From: an uncultured Pelagibacteraceae bacterium
GTDB taxonomy: Bacteria; Pseudomonadota; Alphaproteobacteria; Pelagibacterales; Pelagibacteraceae
Assembly (NCBI GenBank): GCA_902627805.1
Contig: CACOKN010000002.1
Span: 124,001-188,000 of the forward strand
Length of the DNA stretch: 64,000 nucleotides
Direction: 5' to 3'
Below, piece after piece: positions 30,030 through 40,986 of this stretch. Made by a program: the position numbers and the translations under genes. Numbering within the stretch: the stretch's first letter is position 1; each line of letters begins with the position of its first letter. Under the pieces are notes generated by a model. It had not been told where the DNA came from. It made no database searches and saw only the letters and a list, made by a program, of their open reading frames with translations.

Positions 30030-31505
30030 TTATAATTTTTTCTTCAGGATCTCATTGATTAATTGAGGATTAGCTTTTCCACCAGATGCTTTCATTGCTT
30101 GACCAACAAAAAAACCAAATAATTTTTCTTTACCTTGTTTATATTCAATAGCTTTTTCTCTGTTATCATTAATTATTTTATCAATTAAAGCCTCTAATGC
30201 CTTTGGATCACTTTGTTGCTTTAATCCTTTTTCCTCAACAATTTTTTGTGGGTCTTTATCTCCATCAATCATTAATTCAAAAACAGTTTTTGCTATTTTT
30301 CCTGAAATGGTTCCATTCTTAATTAGATTTATCAATATGGCGAAGTTCTTAGCACTCACTGGACTTTGAGAAATTTCTAAACCTTTACTATTTAAAACAG
30401 CAAATAGTTCTCCTGTAATCCAATTGACTGCTAACTTAATATCTTTGTTCTTGCCCATTTTAGCTACAACTTCTTCAAAGAATTTTGCGGTATCAATATC
30501 AGACACTAAAATATTGGCTTCATAAGGAGACAATTTAAACTCTTCAATAAATCTTTTCTTTTTATCATCTGGAAGTTCTGGAATATCATTCTTAAGTTCT
30601 TCAATAAATTTTTCCGATACCTCCAAAGGTAATAAATCAGGGTCAGGAAAATATCTGTAATCATGAGCATCTTCTTTTGATCGCATTGATCTTGTCTCAT
30701 TTTTCTTCGTATCAAAAAGTCTTGTTTCTTGATCAATAGTTTTGCCCTCTTCAATTAAATCAACTTGCCTATTAGCCTCATATTCTATTGCCATTTGCAT
30801 AAACTTAATTGAATTAACATTTTTAATTTCACATCGAGTACCAAATTCTTTAGATCCTTTTGGTCTTACAGAAACATTCACATCCGCTCTTAAAGAGCCT
30901 TCTTGCATATTTCCGTCACAAGTTCCTAGGTATCTCATTATGGATCGTAATTTTTTAATGTATGCATTAACCTCATCCGGAGATCTTAGATCAGGCTTGC
31001 TCACTATTTCCATTAAAGCTACCCCTGACCTGTTTAAATCTACAAAAGTATTTTGTGGATCAAGATCATGAATACTTTTTCCAGCATCTTGTTCTAGATG
31101 TAATCTTTCTATACCTACTTCTTTTTGACCATTAGGCATATCCAAAATAACTTTACCCTCACCTACTATTGGATCTTTAAATTGTGATATTTGATATCCT
31201 TGAGGTAAATCAGCATAAAAATAATTTTTTCTATCAAATACAGATCGTTTATTAATTTTTGCATTAAGACCAATACCAGTTTTAATAGCTTGTTTAATAC
31301 AAAATTCATTTATTACAGGTAGCATTCCTGGAAATGCAGCGTCAACTAAACTTACTTGTGTATTTGGTTCAGCACCAAATTTAGTTGATGAAGAAGAAAA
31401 TAGTTTTGACTCAGATAATACTTGAGCATGTACCTCTAATCCAATTACAACTTCATATTGATTATCTTTCCGATCAATCAAATATTCTTTGTTTTTCTTA
31501 TTCAC
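30030..31505 (-). CDS. gatB: Aspartyl/glutamyl-tRNA amidotransferase subunit B
   Basis: [57 protein letters not shown]. Confidence 0.98.
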   Translation of the reverse strand: MNKKNKEYLIDRKDNQYEVVIGLEVHAQVLSESKLFSSSSTKFGAEPNTQVSLVDAAFPGMLPVINEFCIKQAIKTGIGLNAKINKRSVFDRKNYFYADLPQGYQISQFKDPIVGEGKVILDMPNGQKEVGIERLHLEQDAGKSIHDLDPQNTFVDLNRSGVALMEIVSKPDLRSPDEVNAYIKKLRSIMRYLGTCDGNMQEGSLRADVNVSVRPKGSKEFGTRCEIKNVNSIKFMQMAIEYEANRQVDLIEEGKTIDQETRLFDTKKNETRSMRSKEDAHDYRYFPDPDLLPLEVSEKFIEELKNDIPELPDDKKKRFIEEFKLSPYEANILVSDIDTAKFFEEVVAKMGKNKDIKLAVNWITGELFAVLNSKGLEISQSPVSAKNFAILINLIKNGTISGKIAKTVFELMIDGDKDPQKIVEEKGLKQQSDPKALEALIDKIINDNREKAIEYKQGKEKLFGFFVGQAMKASGGKANPQLINEILKKKL

Positions 31506-32959
31506 TTAATCCACCAATCAGTAATTTTGTTTTTAAAAATTATTTTCTCCTCCATAGCAAAGGCAATGTTTAATATATTTTGTTCATCAAAGGCTTTACC
31601 GATTATTTGTAAACCTAGAGGATAACCTTTAGTATCGTGTCCTGCAGGAATTGATATGCCAGGCAGGCCTGCCAAATTAACTGGTACTGTAAATATATCA
31701 TTTAAATACATTGAAACTGGATCATTTGTTTTTTCACCTATTTTAAAAGCTGAGCTAGGTGTTGATGGCGTTAAAATTGCATCAACTTTCTTATATGCCT
31801 CATCAAAATCATTTTTGATAAGTTTTCTCACTTTTTGAGCTTTAAGATAGTATGCATCATAATAACCAGATGATAATACATAAGTTCCAATCATAATTCT
31901 TCTTTGAACTTCTGCACCAAAACCTTCAGATCTAGTTTTTTCATACATATCAATTAAATTTTCACCTTTGGCTCTGTATCCATACTTTACACCATCATAT
32001 CTCGCTAAATTAGAAGATGCCTCTGCTGGAGCAACAATATAATACGTTGGTAAAGCATAACTTGTGTGTGGAAGTGATATGTCGATTGTTTCAGCACCAC
32101 AATCTTTTACGTATTGAATACCTTTTTGCCACAGATCCTCAATTTCTTTTGGCATACCATCAACTCTGTATTCTTTTGGAATTCCAATTTTTTTTCCTTT
32201 GATATTTTTTGTAAGTTCTTTGCTATAATGATTTCTTTTGAAATTAATCGAAGTCGAATCTTTTGGATCGTATGTGCTGATTACTTCTTGCAATAAAGCA
32301 CAATCTTTTACATTTTGGGCCATTGGTCCTGCTTGATCTAATGAAGAAGCAAAAGCAACTATCCCATATCTTGAGCAACTTCCGTATGTTGGTTTTAGAC
32401 CTACAATTCCAGTAAATGAAGCTGGTTGTCTAATTGATCCTCCAGTATCAGTACCAATCGTGATTGGAGTTAATTGTCCAGCAACTGCTGATGCTGAACC
32501 ACCTGATGAACCACCAGGGACTAAATTCTTATCAATAGGATTTTGTACGTTTCCAAAATGACTTGTCTCATTAGATGAACCCATTGCAAACTCATCACAA
32601 TTTAATTTACCCAAAAGTATTGCGCCTTCATCCCAAATATTTTTAGTAACTGTAGACTCATAAGTTGGTACAAAATTATTCAAAATTTTACTACCAGCAG
32701 TTGTTTTAACATTTTTTGTACAGAATAAATCTTTAACTGCCATAGGTATTCCAGGTAATTTTAAATCTAAATTTGGTTTCTGATCAAACTTTTTTGCTTT
32801 ATCTAAAGCCGATGTAAAATCATCTGTGATATAAGCATTTAATTCACTAGACTTTTCAGACCTCTGAATAAATGCTTTGGTCACATCTGTTGAAGAAAGT
32901 TTCTTATTTTTAATATTCTCTACTAATTCTGTTAAAGATTGTTTTGTAATGTCTGACAT
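31502..32959 (-). CDS. gatA: Aspartyl/glutamyl-tRNA amidotransferase subunit A
   Basis: [58 protein letters not shown]. Confidence 0.98.
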   Translation of the reverse strand: MSDITKQSLTELVENIKNKKLSSTDVTKAFIQRSEKSSELNAYITDDFTSALDKAKKFDQKPNLDLKLPGIPMAVKDLFCTKNVKTTAGSKILNNFVPTYESTVTKNIWDEGAILLGKLNCDEFAMGSSNETSHFGNVQNPIDKNLVPGGSSGGSASAVAGQLTPITIGTDTGGSIRQPASFTGIVGLKPTYGSCSRYGIVAFASSLDQAGPMAQNVKDCALLQEVISTYDPKDSTSINFKRNHYSKELTKNIKGKKIGIPKEYRVDGMPKEIEDLWQKGIQYVKDCGAETIDISLPHTSYALPTYYIVAPAEASSNLARYDGVKYGYRAKGENLIDMYEKTRSEGFGAEVQRRIMIGTYVLSSGYYDAYYLKAQKVRKLIKNDFDEAYKKVDAILTPSTPSSAFKIGEKTNDPVSMYLNDIFTVPVNLAGLPGISIPAGHDTKGYPLGLQIIGKAFDEQNILNIAFAMEEKIIFKNKITDWWIK

Positions 32960-33246
32960 TATTCAATTACCTTTGGTACAACAAAATAATCCTCATTATC
33001 TTCAGGAGAATTTTTAATTATTTGTTCTCTAATATTTTTACTTTTGATCTCATCAGATCTGAATTTTAAAGTTGTTTCGGCTATTGATGTTAATGGCTTT
33101 ACATCATCTGTTTTTAATTCATTGAGCTTTTCAATAAATTCAAAAATTGAATTCAAATCATCAGCTAATTTTTCTGCCCTTTTTTCATCAACAGAAATTC
33201 TTGATAATTTAGATATGTGTTTTATTGTTTTAAGATCTATACTCAT
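32959..33246 (-). CDS. gatC: Aspartyl/glutamyl-tRNA amidotransferase subunit C
   Basis: [37 protein letters not shown]; upstream of gatA. Confidence 0.95.
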   Translation of the reverse strand: MSIDLKTIKHISKLSRISVDEKRAEKLADDLNSIFEFIEKLNELKTDDVKPLTSIAETTLKFRSDEIKSKNIREQIIKNSPEDNEDYFVVPKVIE

Positions 33247-33296
33247 ATGCTATTTAGGTATGACGCAAACTATCATTTAAGTTAAAAATATACAAT

Positions 33297-33752
33297 ATGA
33301 TCACGTTAGAGGAATTTAAAAAAAATCACTTAGATAAGTGCAGATTGATAGGTTTAGACCTTGGTTCAAAACGAATAGGAGTTTCAATTTGTGACGAAAA
33401 ACAATTAATTGCCACACCATTTATAACTATAGAAAAAAAATCCTCTCAAAACCTTATAGATCAACTTAAATCAATAATCATTGAAAACAACATAAAGGGA
33501 ATCATAATAGGAAACCCCTTAAATATGGATGGCTCATCTGGCAAATCTTCTCAATCAGTAAAAGATGTTTCTACGTATATTGAAAAGAACATTGATATTC
33601 CAGTTTGTTTATGGGATGAGAGACTATCAACTGTTGGTGCATTTAATCTTTCCAGTCAATTAGATGTTAATGTAAGTAAAAGAGAAAAAAAAATTGATGA
33701 AAATGCTGCTGCTTTTATATTGCAAGGAGCAATAGATTTTTTGAACAATTAA
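33297..33752 (+). CDS. ruvX: Putative Holliday junction resolvase / pre-16S rRNA nuclease (YqgF)
   Basis: LIGLDLGSKRIGVSICD; GIIIGNPLNMDGSSGKSSQSV; LWDERLSTVGA. Confidence 0.95.
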   Translation: MITLEEFKKNHLDKCRLIGLDLGSKRIGVSICDEKQLIATPFITIEKKSSQNLIDQLKSIIIENNIKGIIIGNPLNMDGSSGKSSQSVKDVSTYIEKNIDIPVCLWDERLSTVGAFNLSSQLDVNVSKREKKIDENAAAFILQGAIDFLNN

Positions 33753-33794
33753 TACTTGCTATTATACAACTTTATAGCTATAGAGTTGGTTTTA

Positions 33795-34736
33795 ATGGCA
33801 ATTAAAACAAATAAAGCTATTAAAATTTCACAAAAACATCTGTTAGGTATCCAAGATTTATCTATAAATGATGTTAATCTAATACTTGATGAAGCTCACG
33901 ATTTTATAAAAGTAAACCAAAGTAAAAATAAAAAAATTGATGCGCTAAGAGGAAAAACACAGATTAATTTATTTTTTGAGCCCTCAACAAGAACGCAAAG
34001 TTCATTTGAATTAGCAGGTAAAAGACTTGGAGCTGACGTGATGTCAATGAATATAAGTAATTCTGCAATTAAAAAAGGTGAAACTCTTATTGATACAGCA
34101 ATGACACTAAATGCTATGCATCCTGACATTATTGTAATAAGACACCAAGACTCTGGCGCATGTAATCTACTTTCTCAAAAAGTTAATTGTGCGGTTTTAA
34201 ATGCCGGAGATGGAAGAAGAGAGCACCCTACTCAAGCTTTATTGGATGCTCTGACAATTATAAATCGAAAAAAAAAAATTGAAGGTTTAAGAATTGCCAT
34301 CTGTGGAGATATCCTGCATTCAAGAGTAGCAAGATCTAATATTTATTTACTGAATATGTTAGGAGCAGAAGTAAATATAATTGCTCCCACAAATTTGATG
34401 CCAAAGGAAATAGAAAAATTTGGTGTTAATACATTTACCGATATGAAAAAAGGATTAAAAGATTGTGATATTGTAATGATGTTAAGATTACAAAATGAAA
34501 GAATGACAAGTTCTTATCTCTCATCAAACAGAGAATATTATGAATATTATGGCCTTACACCAGATAAATTAGAACATGCAAAAGCTGATGCATTAATTAT
34601 GCACCCAGGTCCAATGAATAGAGGTATTGAGATAGATACTAATTTAGCTGATGATATCAATAAAAGCGTAATTAAAGAACAAGTAGAACTAGGAGTTGCG
34701 GTAAGAATGGCATGTTTAAAGATTTTTTGTACTTAA
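33795..34736 (+). CDS. pyrB: Aspartate carbamoyltransferase catalytic subunit
   Basis: [32 protein letters not shown]-type [26 protein letters not shown]. Start set at internal Met 33795. Confidence 0.96.
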   Translation: MAIKTNKAIKISQKHLLGIQDLSINDVNLILDEAHDFIKVNQSKNKKIDALRGKTQINLFFEPSTRTQSSFELAGKRLGADVMSMNISNSAIKKGETLIDTAMTLNAMHPDIIVIRHQDSGACNLLSQKVNCAVLNAGDGRREHPTQALLDALTIINRKKKIEGLRIAICGDILHSRVARSNIYLLNMLGAEVNIIAPTNLMPKEIEKFGVNTFTDMKKGLKDCDIVMMLRLQNERMTSSYLSSNREYYEYYGLTPDKLEHAKADALIMHPGPMNRGIEIDTNLADDINKSVIKEQVELGVAVRMACLKIFCT

Positions 34737-36023
34737 ATGAAAAAACAATATTTTATAAACGCTAATATAATTGACCCTTACAATTCAATTAACGAAATAG
34801 GTGGTCTTATAATCTCTGAAGAAGGAAAGATAGAAGCGGTAGGAAAAAAAGTGAATACAAATAATCTTCCTTCAAGAGAAAAACCAATTGATTTAAATGG
34901 AAAATATATATTTCCAGGTTTAGTTGACATGCGAGTATTTGTTGGCGAACCAGGCTATGAATATAAAGAAAATTTTAGAACCTTAAGTAATGCTGCTTTA
35001 GCTGGTGGCGTAACTTCTGTGGTAACAATGCCAAATACTGATCCGATAATAGACAATGTATCTATAGTCGATTTTTTAAAAAGAAGAGGAAGAGATAAAT
35101 CTCGAATAAACATTTTTCCGTGTGCATCACTTACAAAAAATATTGAAGGAAACAATATGACAGAATTTGGTCTTCTCCAAAGTAAAGGTATAATAGCATT
35201 TACTGATGGCATTAAAACTATTCAAAATCCCAGATTAATGTCTCGGATAATGAATTCTGCAAAAGATATTGGCTGTTTAATAATGCAACATGCAGAAGAT
35301 TATGAACTTGCAAAAAATGGGATGATAAATTCAGGCATTATCGCATCTAAATTAGGATTATCAGGTATTCCTGAGATCGCAGAAAGAATTTTGATTGAAA
35401 GAGATCTTACTTTACTTGAAAAAGTAAAATGCAGATATCATATTTCTCAATTATCATCGCAAAAATCTATTGAAGTAATCAAACATAGGAAAGAAATCGT
35501 AAAATTCACATCGGGTGTTTCGATAAATAATCTCTCTTTAAATGAAAATGATATTGGTGATTTTAGAACTTTTTTAAAATTATCTCCACCTTTGAGGCTT
35601 GAGGAAGATAGAATTGCTCTTGTGGAAGGATTAAAGGATGGAATAATAGATGTGATTGTTTCAGATCACAAACCTGAAGATGAAGAGTCGAAGAGATTAA
35701 CATTTTCTCAAGCTGCGACAGGTGCATCAGGTATAGAAACTCTATTATCTTTAAGTTTAGAGTTATATCATAATGGATCCTTAAAATTAGAAACATTAAT
35801 TAAAGCGCTTACTTCAAATCCTGCAAAAATTCTCAAAATAGATAAAGGCAACCTTTCCATTGGTAATGATGCAGATTTTTGTGTTGTAGATATAAGTAAA
35901 CCATGGATTGTAAAAAAAGAAAAATTGGTTTCAAAATCAAAAAATACCTCAATTGAAGACAAAAAACTCCAAGGTAAGGTCACGAATACATTTGTAAAAG
36001 GAAAAGAATTATTTAAGCTTTAG
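34737..36023 (+). CDS. pyrC: Dihydroorotase homologue (PyrC'-like, lacks the HxH metal motif)
   Basis: IFPGLVDMRVFVGEPGYEYKENFRTLSNAALAGGVTSVVTMPNTDPIID; VSDHKPEDEESKRLTFSQAATGASGIETLL; adjacent to pyrB. Confidence 0.9.
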   Translation: MKKQYFINANIIDPYNSINEIGGLIISEEGKIEAVGKKVNTNNLPSREKPIDLNGKYIFPGLVDMRVFVGEPGYEYKENFRTLSNAALAGGVTSVVTMPNTDPIIDNVSIVDFLKRRGRDKSRINIFPCASLTKNIEGNNMTEFGLLQSKGIIAFTDGIKTIQNPRLMSRIMNSAKDIGCLIMQHAEDYELAKNGMINSGIIASKLGLSGIPEIAERILIERDLTLLEKVKCRYHISQLSSQKSIEVIKHRKEIVKFTSGVSINNLSLNENDIGDFRTFLKLSPPLRLEEDRIALVEGLKDGIIDVIVSDHKPEDEESKRLTFSQAATGASGIETLLSLSLELYHNGSLKLETLIKALTSNPAKILKIDKGNLSIGNDADFCVVDISKPWIVKKEKLVSKSKNTSIEDKKLQGKVTNTFVKGKELFKL

Positions 36024-36024
36024 T

Positions 36025-36603
36025 ATGGATATTTTTTTGATAGGTATCATTTCCTACCTCATGGGCTCGATACCTTTTGGATATATACTTACAAAGATAT
36101 TTTTAAAAAAAGATATAAGAGAAATCGGATCTGGTAATATTGGAGCTACTAATGCTTTAAGAACTGGTAACAAAAGTATTGGTTATTTCACGTTAGCATT
36201 AGATATTTTAAAAGCAATTATTCCAGTTATTTATGTAAAAATTTTCTACCAAGATTTTTTATATATTGCATCTTTATGTGCCTTTTTGGGTCATGTATTT
36301 CCAATTTGGCTTAGGTTTAAGGGTGGCAAAGGTGTTGCTACCTATGTTGGTATTTTATTTGCTATAAATTTGTATTTTGGAATTATATTTTCTGTATGTT
36401 GGTTTATAACTTTTTTTATTTCAAAATTTTCATCACTTTCATCTTTAGTAGCTTCAATATCTATACCAATCTATCTATTAGTTTTCACTCAGCTTAATCA
36501 AGCAATTTTTTTTACAATCATGTTTATCTTGATTTTTTTTACTCACAGAGAAAATATTAAAAGATTGATAAATAAAGAGGAAACTAAGACAAAAATTTAT
36601 TAA
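36025..36603 (+). CDS. plsY: Glycerol-3-phosphate acyltransferase PlsY
   Basis: YLMGSIPFGYILTKIF; EIGSGNIGATNALRTGNK; GHVFPIWLRFKGGKGVATYVG. Confidence 0.97.
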   Translation: MDIFLIGIISYLMGSIPFGYILTKIFLKKDIREIGSGNIGATNALRTGNKSIGYFTLALDILKAIIPVIYVKIFYQDFLYIASLCAFLGHVFPIWLRFKGGKGVATYVGILFAINLYFGIIFSVCWFITFFISKFSSLSSLVASISIPIYLLVFTQLNQAIFFTIMFILIFFTHRENIKRLINKEETKTKIY

Positions 36604-36607
36604 ATTG

Positions 36608-36630
36608 ACTATCTAAAGCTTTTGGGTAGT
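36608..36630 (+). terminator. Hairpin between plsY and topA (10 bp including G-U pairs, 3-nt loop)
   Basis: ACTATCTAAAGCTTTTGGGTAGT folds as ACTATCTAAA/TTTTGGGTAGT with G-U wobbles, followed by TTGTAGTTT; terminator or processing role is inferred. Confidence 0.35.
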
Positions 36631-36639
36631 TTGTAGTTT

Positions 36640-39225
36640 ATGAATTTGGTCATTGTAGAAAGTCCTGCTAAAGCAAAAACAATTAATAAATACCTGGGTG
36701 ATAATTATAAAGTTTTAGCAAGTTATGGTCATATAAGAGATTTGCCGTCAAAAAATGGTTCTGTCAATCCAGATCAAGATTTTAAAATGGAATGGGAAGT
36801 TGATAGTTTTTCAAAAAAATATTTAAAAGAAATAACTGATGCGGCTAAAGACTCATCTAAAATTATATTAGCAACTGACCCTGATCGTGAGGGTGAGGCA
36901 ATTGCCTGGCATGTCAAAGAATATTTGAATGAAAAAAAACTTTTAAAAGATAAAGAAATTGAACGAGTTGTATTTAATGAAATAACCAAAAAAGCTGTTA
37001 TTCAGGGAATTGAAAATCCTAGGCAAATTGAGCCATTACTAGTCGATGCGTATATGGCAAGAAGAGCCTTGGACTATTTGGTTGGTTTTAATATATCTCC
37101 GATCCTCTGGACAAAACTTCCAGGTTCAAAATCTGCAGGAAGAGTTCAGTCTGTTGCTTTAAAATTAATTACGGAAAGAGAGCATGCAATTGAGTCTTTT
37201 AAACCTGAGGAATTTTGGACTTTAAATATTAAATTTGCAGATAGTGTAAATCAAAATTTCACTGCCAGTATTAGTCAACTTGACAATAATAAAATTGAAA
37301 AATTTTCATTTAGAAATAAAGAAGAGATAAATAAAGCCATATCAAGTATTGATAAAAAAAAATTTAGTATAACTGATATTTCTAGCAAAATAATAAATCG
37401 GAATCCTTCTGGACCATTTACGACATCGACTCTTCAACAAACCGCGTCAAGTCGACTAGGTTTTGGTGCATCTAGAACAATGCAAATTGCCCAAAAGCTT
37501 TACCAAGGTATAGAAATGGAAGGTGAAACAATTGGTTTAATTACCTATATGAGAACTGATGGAACTAATTTATCTAAAGATGCTGTAACTAGTTTCAGAA
37601 ACTATATCCAAAAAGAAATTGGTAATGAATACTTGCCTAAGGATGTCCTAAATTATTCAGGCAAAAAAGCTAAAAATGCTCAAGAAGCTCATGAAGCAAT
37701 CAGACCTACTGATATTATTAGAACTCCTCAAAGTGTTAAAAAATATCTAAGTACAGATCAAAATAAGCTTTATGATCTAATCTGGAGTAGAGCTTTATCT
37801 TCTCAAATGGAGTCGGCTAAATTTGATAGAAACACTATCACCATAAGCTCAGATAATAATGATACGATTTGTAAAGCCAGCGGATCAGTTTTAAAATTTG
37901 ATGGTTTCTTAAAGATTTATAATAATCAAATCAAAGATGATGATGAAAATATTTTACCAGCTGTATCTAAAGGACCTATTAATATTGAGGCGCTTATAGA
38001 TGAACAACATTATACACAACCACCACCAAGATATTCCGAAGCAAGTTTAGTTAAAAAGCTTGAAGAGCTTGGTATCGGGAGGCCTTCTACGTATGCAAGT
38101 ATCATTTCTACTATTGCCAATCGAGGCTATGCAGAGATATTGAATAAAAGATTTTTTCCTACAGATAGAGGTAAATTAATTTCAGCCTTTTTAGAAAAAT
38201 TATTCTCAAAATATGTAGATTATAACTTTACAGCAGGATTAGAAGATCAACTTGATGAGATCACTACTGGAAAAGAAAGTTGGATTAAAGTTTTGGAACT
38301 TTTTTGGAAAGACTTCAATAATAATGTTTCAGAAGTGAAAGAAAAAAGAACTAGAGAGGTGTTGGATTTACTCAATGATAGTCTGGGTGAATTAATTTTT
38401 GACAAGGATAATGAGGGTAATGTAGTTAGAAAATGTCAATTATGTAGTTCTGGAACACTTAGTTTAAAGAATAGTTTCAGAGGTGGTGCTTTCATAGGGT
38501 GTTCAAATTATCCAGAATGTAAATTTACACGACCCTTATCTAAAGCAAAAGCTGCTGCTCAGGCACAATTGGCTGAACCAAAATTTATAGGAAAACATGA
38601 AAATGGAAATGATATATATTTGAAAAATGGTAGATTTGGCCCCTACCTTCAATACGAGAAAATCCCATCTGATATTGAAGTTGAAAAAATTAGCAAGAAA
38701 AAGAAAAAAACTAAAAAATTAAAGTCAGATGTTAATGAACTTTTAAAAAATGTTTCAATACCAAAAGGATTAGAATTAAAGGATATTAATTTGAAAAAAG
38801 CTCAATTTTTATGTTCGCTTCCTAAATCTTTAGGAATAAATCCAGATAATCAAAAAGAAATTACATTAAATGTCGGAAGATTTGGTCCTTACTTGAAATG
38901 TGAAAATAAATCAGCAAGAATAGAAAATGTAGAGGAAATATTTTCCATAGGTTTGAATAGAGCAATAACATTAATAGCAGAGGCTAAACCTGGTCGGATG
39001 TCCTCTTCAATGATAAAAGATTTAGGAGAACATCCTGAGGATAAAAAACCTGTTAGAGTCATGAAAGGTCAGTATGGACCTTATATTAAATATAAATCAC
39101 TCAATGCAACTATTCCTGAGGAAAAAGATCCCACTGAATTAACAATGGAAGAAGCTTTAATATTGATTGAGAAAAGAAAAGAATACGATAAAAGTAAAAA
39201 ACCAAAAAGAAAAAAAATAAAATGA
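36640..39225 (+). CDS. topA: DNA topoisomerase I
   Basis: LVIVESPAKAKTINKYLGDNYKVLASYGHIRDLPSK; ATDPDREGEAIAWHVKEYL; ITYMRTDGTNLS; C-terminal Cys4 zinc finger. Confidence 0.98.
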   Translation: MNLVIVESPAKAKTINKYLGDNYKVLASYGHIRDLPSKNGSVNPDQDFKMEWEVDSFSKKYLKEITDAAKDSSKIILATDPDREGEAIAWHVKEYLNEKKLLKDKEIERVVFNEITKKAVIQGIENPRQIEPLLVDAYMARRALDYLVGFNISPILWTKLPGSKSAGRVQSVALKLITEREHAIESFKPEEFWTLNIKFADSVNQNFTASISQLDNNKIEKFSFRNKEEINKAISSIDKKKFSITDISSKIINRNPSGPFTTSTLQQTASSRLGFGASRTMQIAQKLYQGIEMEGETIGLITYMRTDGTNLSKDAVTSFRNYIQKEIGNEYLPKDVLNYSGKKAKNAQEAHEAIRPTDIIRTPQSVKKYLSTDQNKLYDLIWSRALSSQMESAKFDRNTITISSDNNDTICKASGSVLKFDGFLKIYNNQIKDDDENILPAVSKGPINIEALIDEQHYTQPPPRYSEASLVKKLEELGIGRPSTYASIISTIANRGYAEILNKRFFPTDRGKLISAFLEKLFSKYVDYNFTAGLEDQLDEITTGKESWIKVLELFWKDFNNNVSEVKEKRTREVLDLLNDSLGELIFDKDNEGNVVRKCQLCSSGTLSLKNSFRGGAFIGCSNYPECKFTRPLSKAKAAAQAQLAEPKFIGKHENGNDIYLKNGRFGPYLQYEKIPSDIEVEKISKKKKKTKKLKSDVNELLKNVSIPKGLELKDINLKKAQFLCSLPKSLGINPDNQKEITLNVGRFGPYLKCENKSARIENVEEIFSIGLNRAITLIAEAKPGRMSSSMIKDLGEHPEDKKPVRVMKGQYGPYIKYKSLNATIPEEKDPTELTMEEALILIEKRKEYDKSKKPKRKKIK

Positions 39226-39683
39226 GTTTTGAAGATAAAATTAGAGAACTTAATATAAAACTTCCTGAAGCAAAAGCACCAGTTGGTAATTATGTTGCAA
39301 CGAAAATTACGGGAAAAATGTTATTCATATCAGGACAAATTTCTATTGATGATAATGGTGAGTTAATTAAAGGAAAAGTTGGTAAAGAGTTGGATATGGA
39401 AGCTGGTTATAATGCTGCTAAGAGATGTGCATTAAGTATTATTGCCCAAGTTAAAAAAGCCTGCGACAATGATTTATCAAAAATTAAATCATGTGTGAAA
39501 TTAACAGGATTTGTAAACTCAACAGATGACTTTATTGATCAACCTAAAGTAATAAATGGTGCATCTGATTTAATTGCTTCAATTTTTGGAGATGCAGGTA
39601 TGCATACTAGAGCTGCTGTAAGCACAAATAGTTTACCATTAGGCGTTTCGGTTGAAGTAGATGCAATATTTGAGTTAAATTAG
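39222..39683 (+). CDS. RidA/YjgF family protein
   Basis: ORF 153 aa; LFISGQISIDDNGELIKGKVGKELDMEAGYNAAKRCALSIIAQV; GVSVEVDAIFEL. Confidence 0.88.
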   Translation: MSFEDKIRELNIKLPEAKAPVGNYVATKITGKMLFISGQISIDDNGELIKGKVGKELDMEAGYNAAKRCALSIIAQVKKACDNDLSKIKSCVKLTGFVNSTDDFIDQPKVINGASDLIASIFGDAGMHTRAAVSTNSLPLGVSVEVDAIFELN

Positions 39684-39687
39684 ATTT

Positions 39688-40986
39688 TTACTTTCCAACA
39701 CTAAAATATTTGAAACCTTGGTTTTTAATCTTTGATGAAGAATATATATTTCTCATATCAAAAATCATAAACTTTTTACCTTTAACTAAACTTTTAAAAT
39801 TAATTGATTTGAAATCATTCCATTCAGTATGAATAATAACAAGATCAGCCCCATGAACAGCATCTTTTATTGAAGTCTTATTAATTACATTTTTAAACTT
39901 CACAAATTCAGTTTTATAACCAGTTGGATCAAAATATTTTACAATTGCTCCTTTTTTTGATAACCATGGTATTATTTTTAAACTTGAAGAATCTCTCATA
40001 TCATCTGTATTAGCTTTAAATGTAACTCCTAAAAAGGTAATTATTTTATTTTTAATTTTTCTATTTAAGATTCTATTGATTCTATTTAATAAAATTTTAG
40101 ATCTATTTTCATTTGATTTAATTACTGATTTTATTACTGATAAATTTGTTTTAAATTTATCTGCTGTAGTAATAATCGCTTTTGTATCTTTAGGAAAACA
40201 AGATCCACCATAAGCAGGTCCTGCTCTAAGAAATCGACTGCCTATTCTTTTATCCAATCCCATGCCTATTGATATATCCTTAACATTAATATTGGTTTTT
40301 TCACATAAATTAGCTATTTCATTTATAAAAGTAATCTTTGTTGCTAAAAAAGCATTAGAGGCATACTTAATCAATTCGGCGGCTCTTCTAGAAGTTTGTA
40401 AATAAGAAGCGCCCTTAGAAATAAGTGGGCTATAAAGATTTTTCAAAATTTTACCTGCTTTTTTATCATTAGTTCCTATAACCACACGATCAGGATAAAC
40501 AAAATCTCTTATTGCCTCTCCTTCTCTTAAAAATTCAGGATTTGAAACAACAGAAAATTTCTTTTTACTATTTTTTTTTGATAATATTTTTTCAATTTCA
40601 TCTCCTGTCGTCACGGGAACTGTTGATTTTGTTATGATAATTTTAAATTTATTAATTGAGGAACTTATTTCTTTAGAAACTTTGTAAATTTGACTCAAAT
40701 CTGCTGAACTACTGCCTTTTTTAGTTGGTGTACCAACGCAAATAAAAATGATGTCTGAGTCTTTAATCGATTTTTTTAAATCTGTAGAAAAATTTAATTT
40801 TTTATTCTTAAAATTCTTTATTACTAATTCAGATAAACCAGGTTCATAAATTGGAATCTTTCCTTTTTTTAGTAAATTTATTTTATCAACATTATTATCT
40901 ACACAAATTACATCATTTCCTAAATCAGCAAAACACGCTCCGCTTACTAAACCTACATAACCAGTTCCAATCATACACAATTTCAT
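39688..40986 (-). CDS. ugd: UDP-glucose 6-dehydrogenase
   Basis: MKLCMIGTGYVGLVSGACFADLGNDVICVD; FLRAGPAYGGSCFPKDTKA; NPEFLREGEAI. Confidence 0.97.
   Translation of the reverse strand: MKLCMIGTGYVGLVSGACFADLGNDVICVDNNVDKINLLKKGKIPIYEPGLSELVIKNFKNKKLNFSTDLKKSIKDSDIIFICVGTPTKKGSSSADLSQIYKVSKEISSSINKFKIIITKSTVPVTTGDEIEKILSKKNSKKKFSVVSNPEFLREGEAIRDFVYPDRVVIGTNDKKAGKILKNLYSPLISKGASYLQTSRRAAELIKYASNAFLATKITFINEIANLCEKTNINVKDISIGMGLDKRIGSRFLRAGPAYGGSCFPKDTKAIITTADKFKTNLSVIKSVIKSNENRSKILLNRINRILNRKIKNKIITFLGVTFKANTDDMRDSSSLKIIPWLSKKGAIVKYFDPTGYKTEFVKFKNVINKTSIKDAVHGADLVIIHTEWNDFKSINFKSLVKGKKFMIFDMRNIYSSSKIKNQGFKYFSVGK

Noticed and set aside
30506-30754. 82-aa reverse-strand ORF in an alternative frame within gatB
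   Set aside because: Overlaps conserved GatB coding sequence in another frame; composition biased, no family resemblance.
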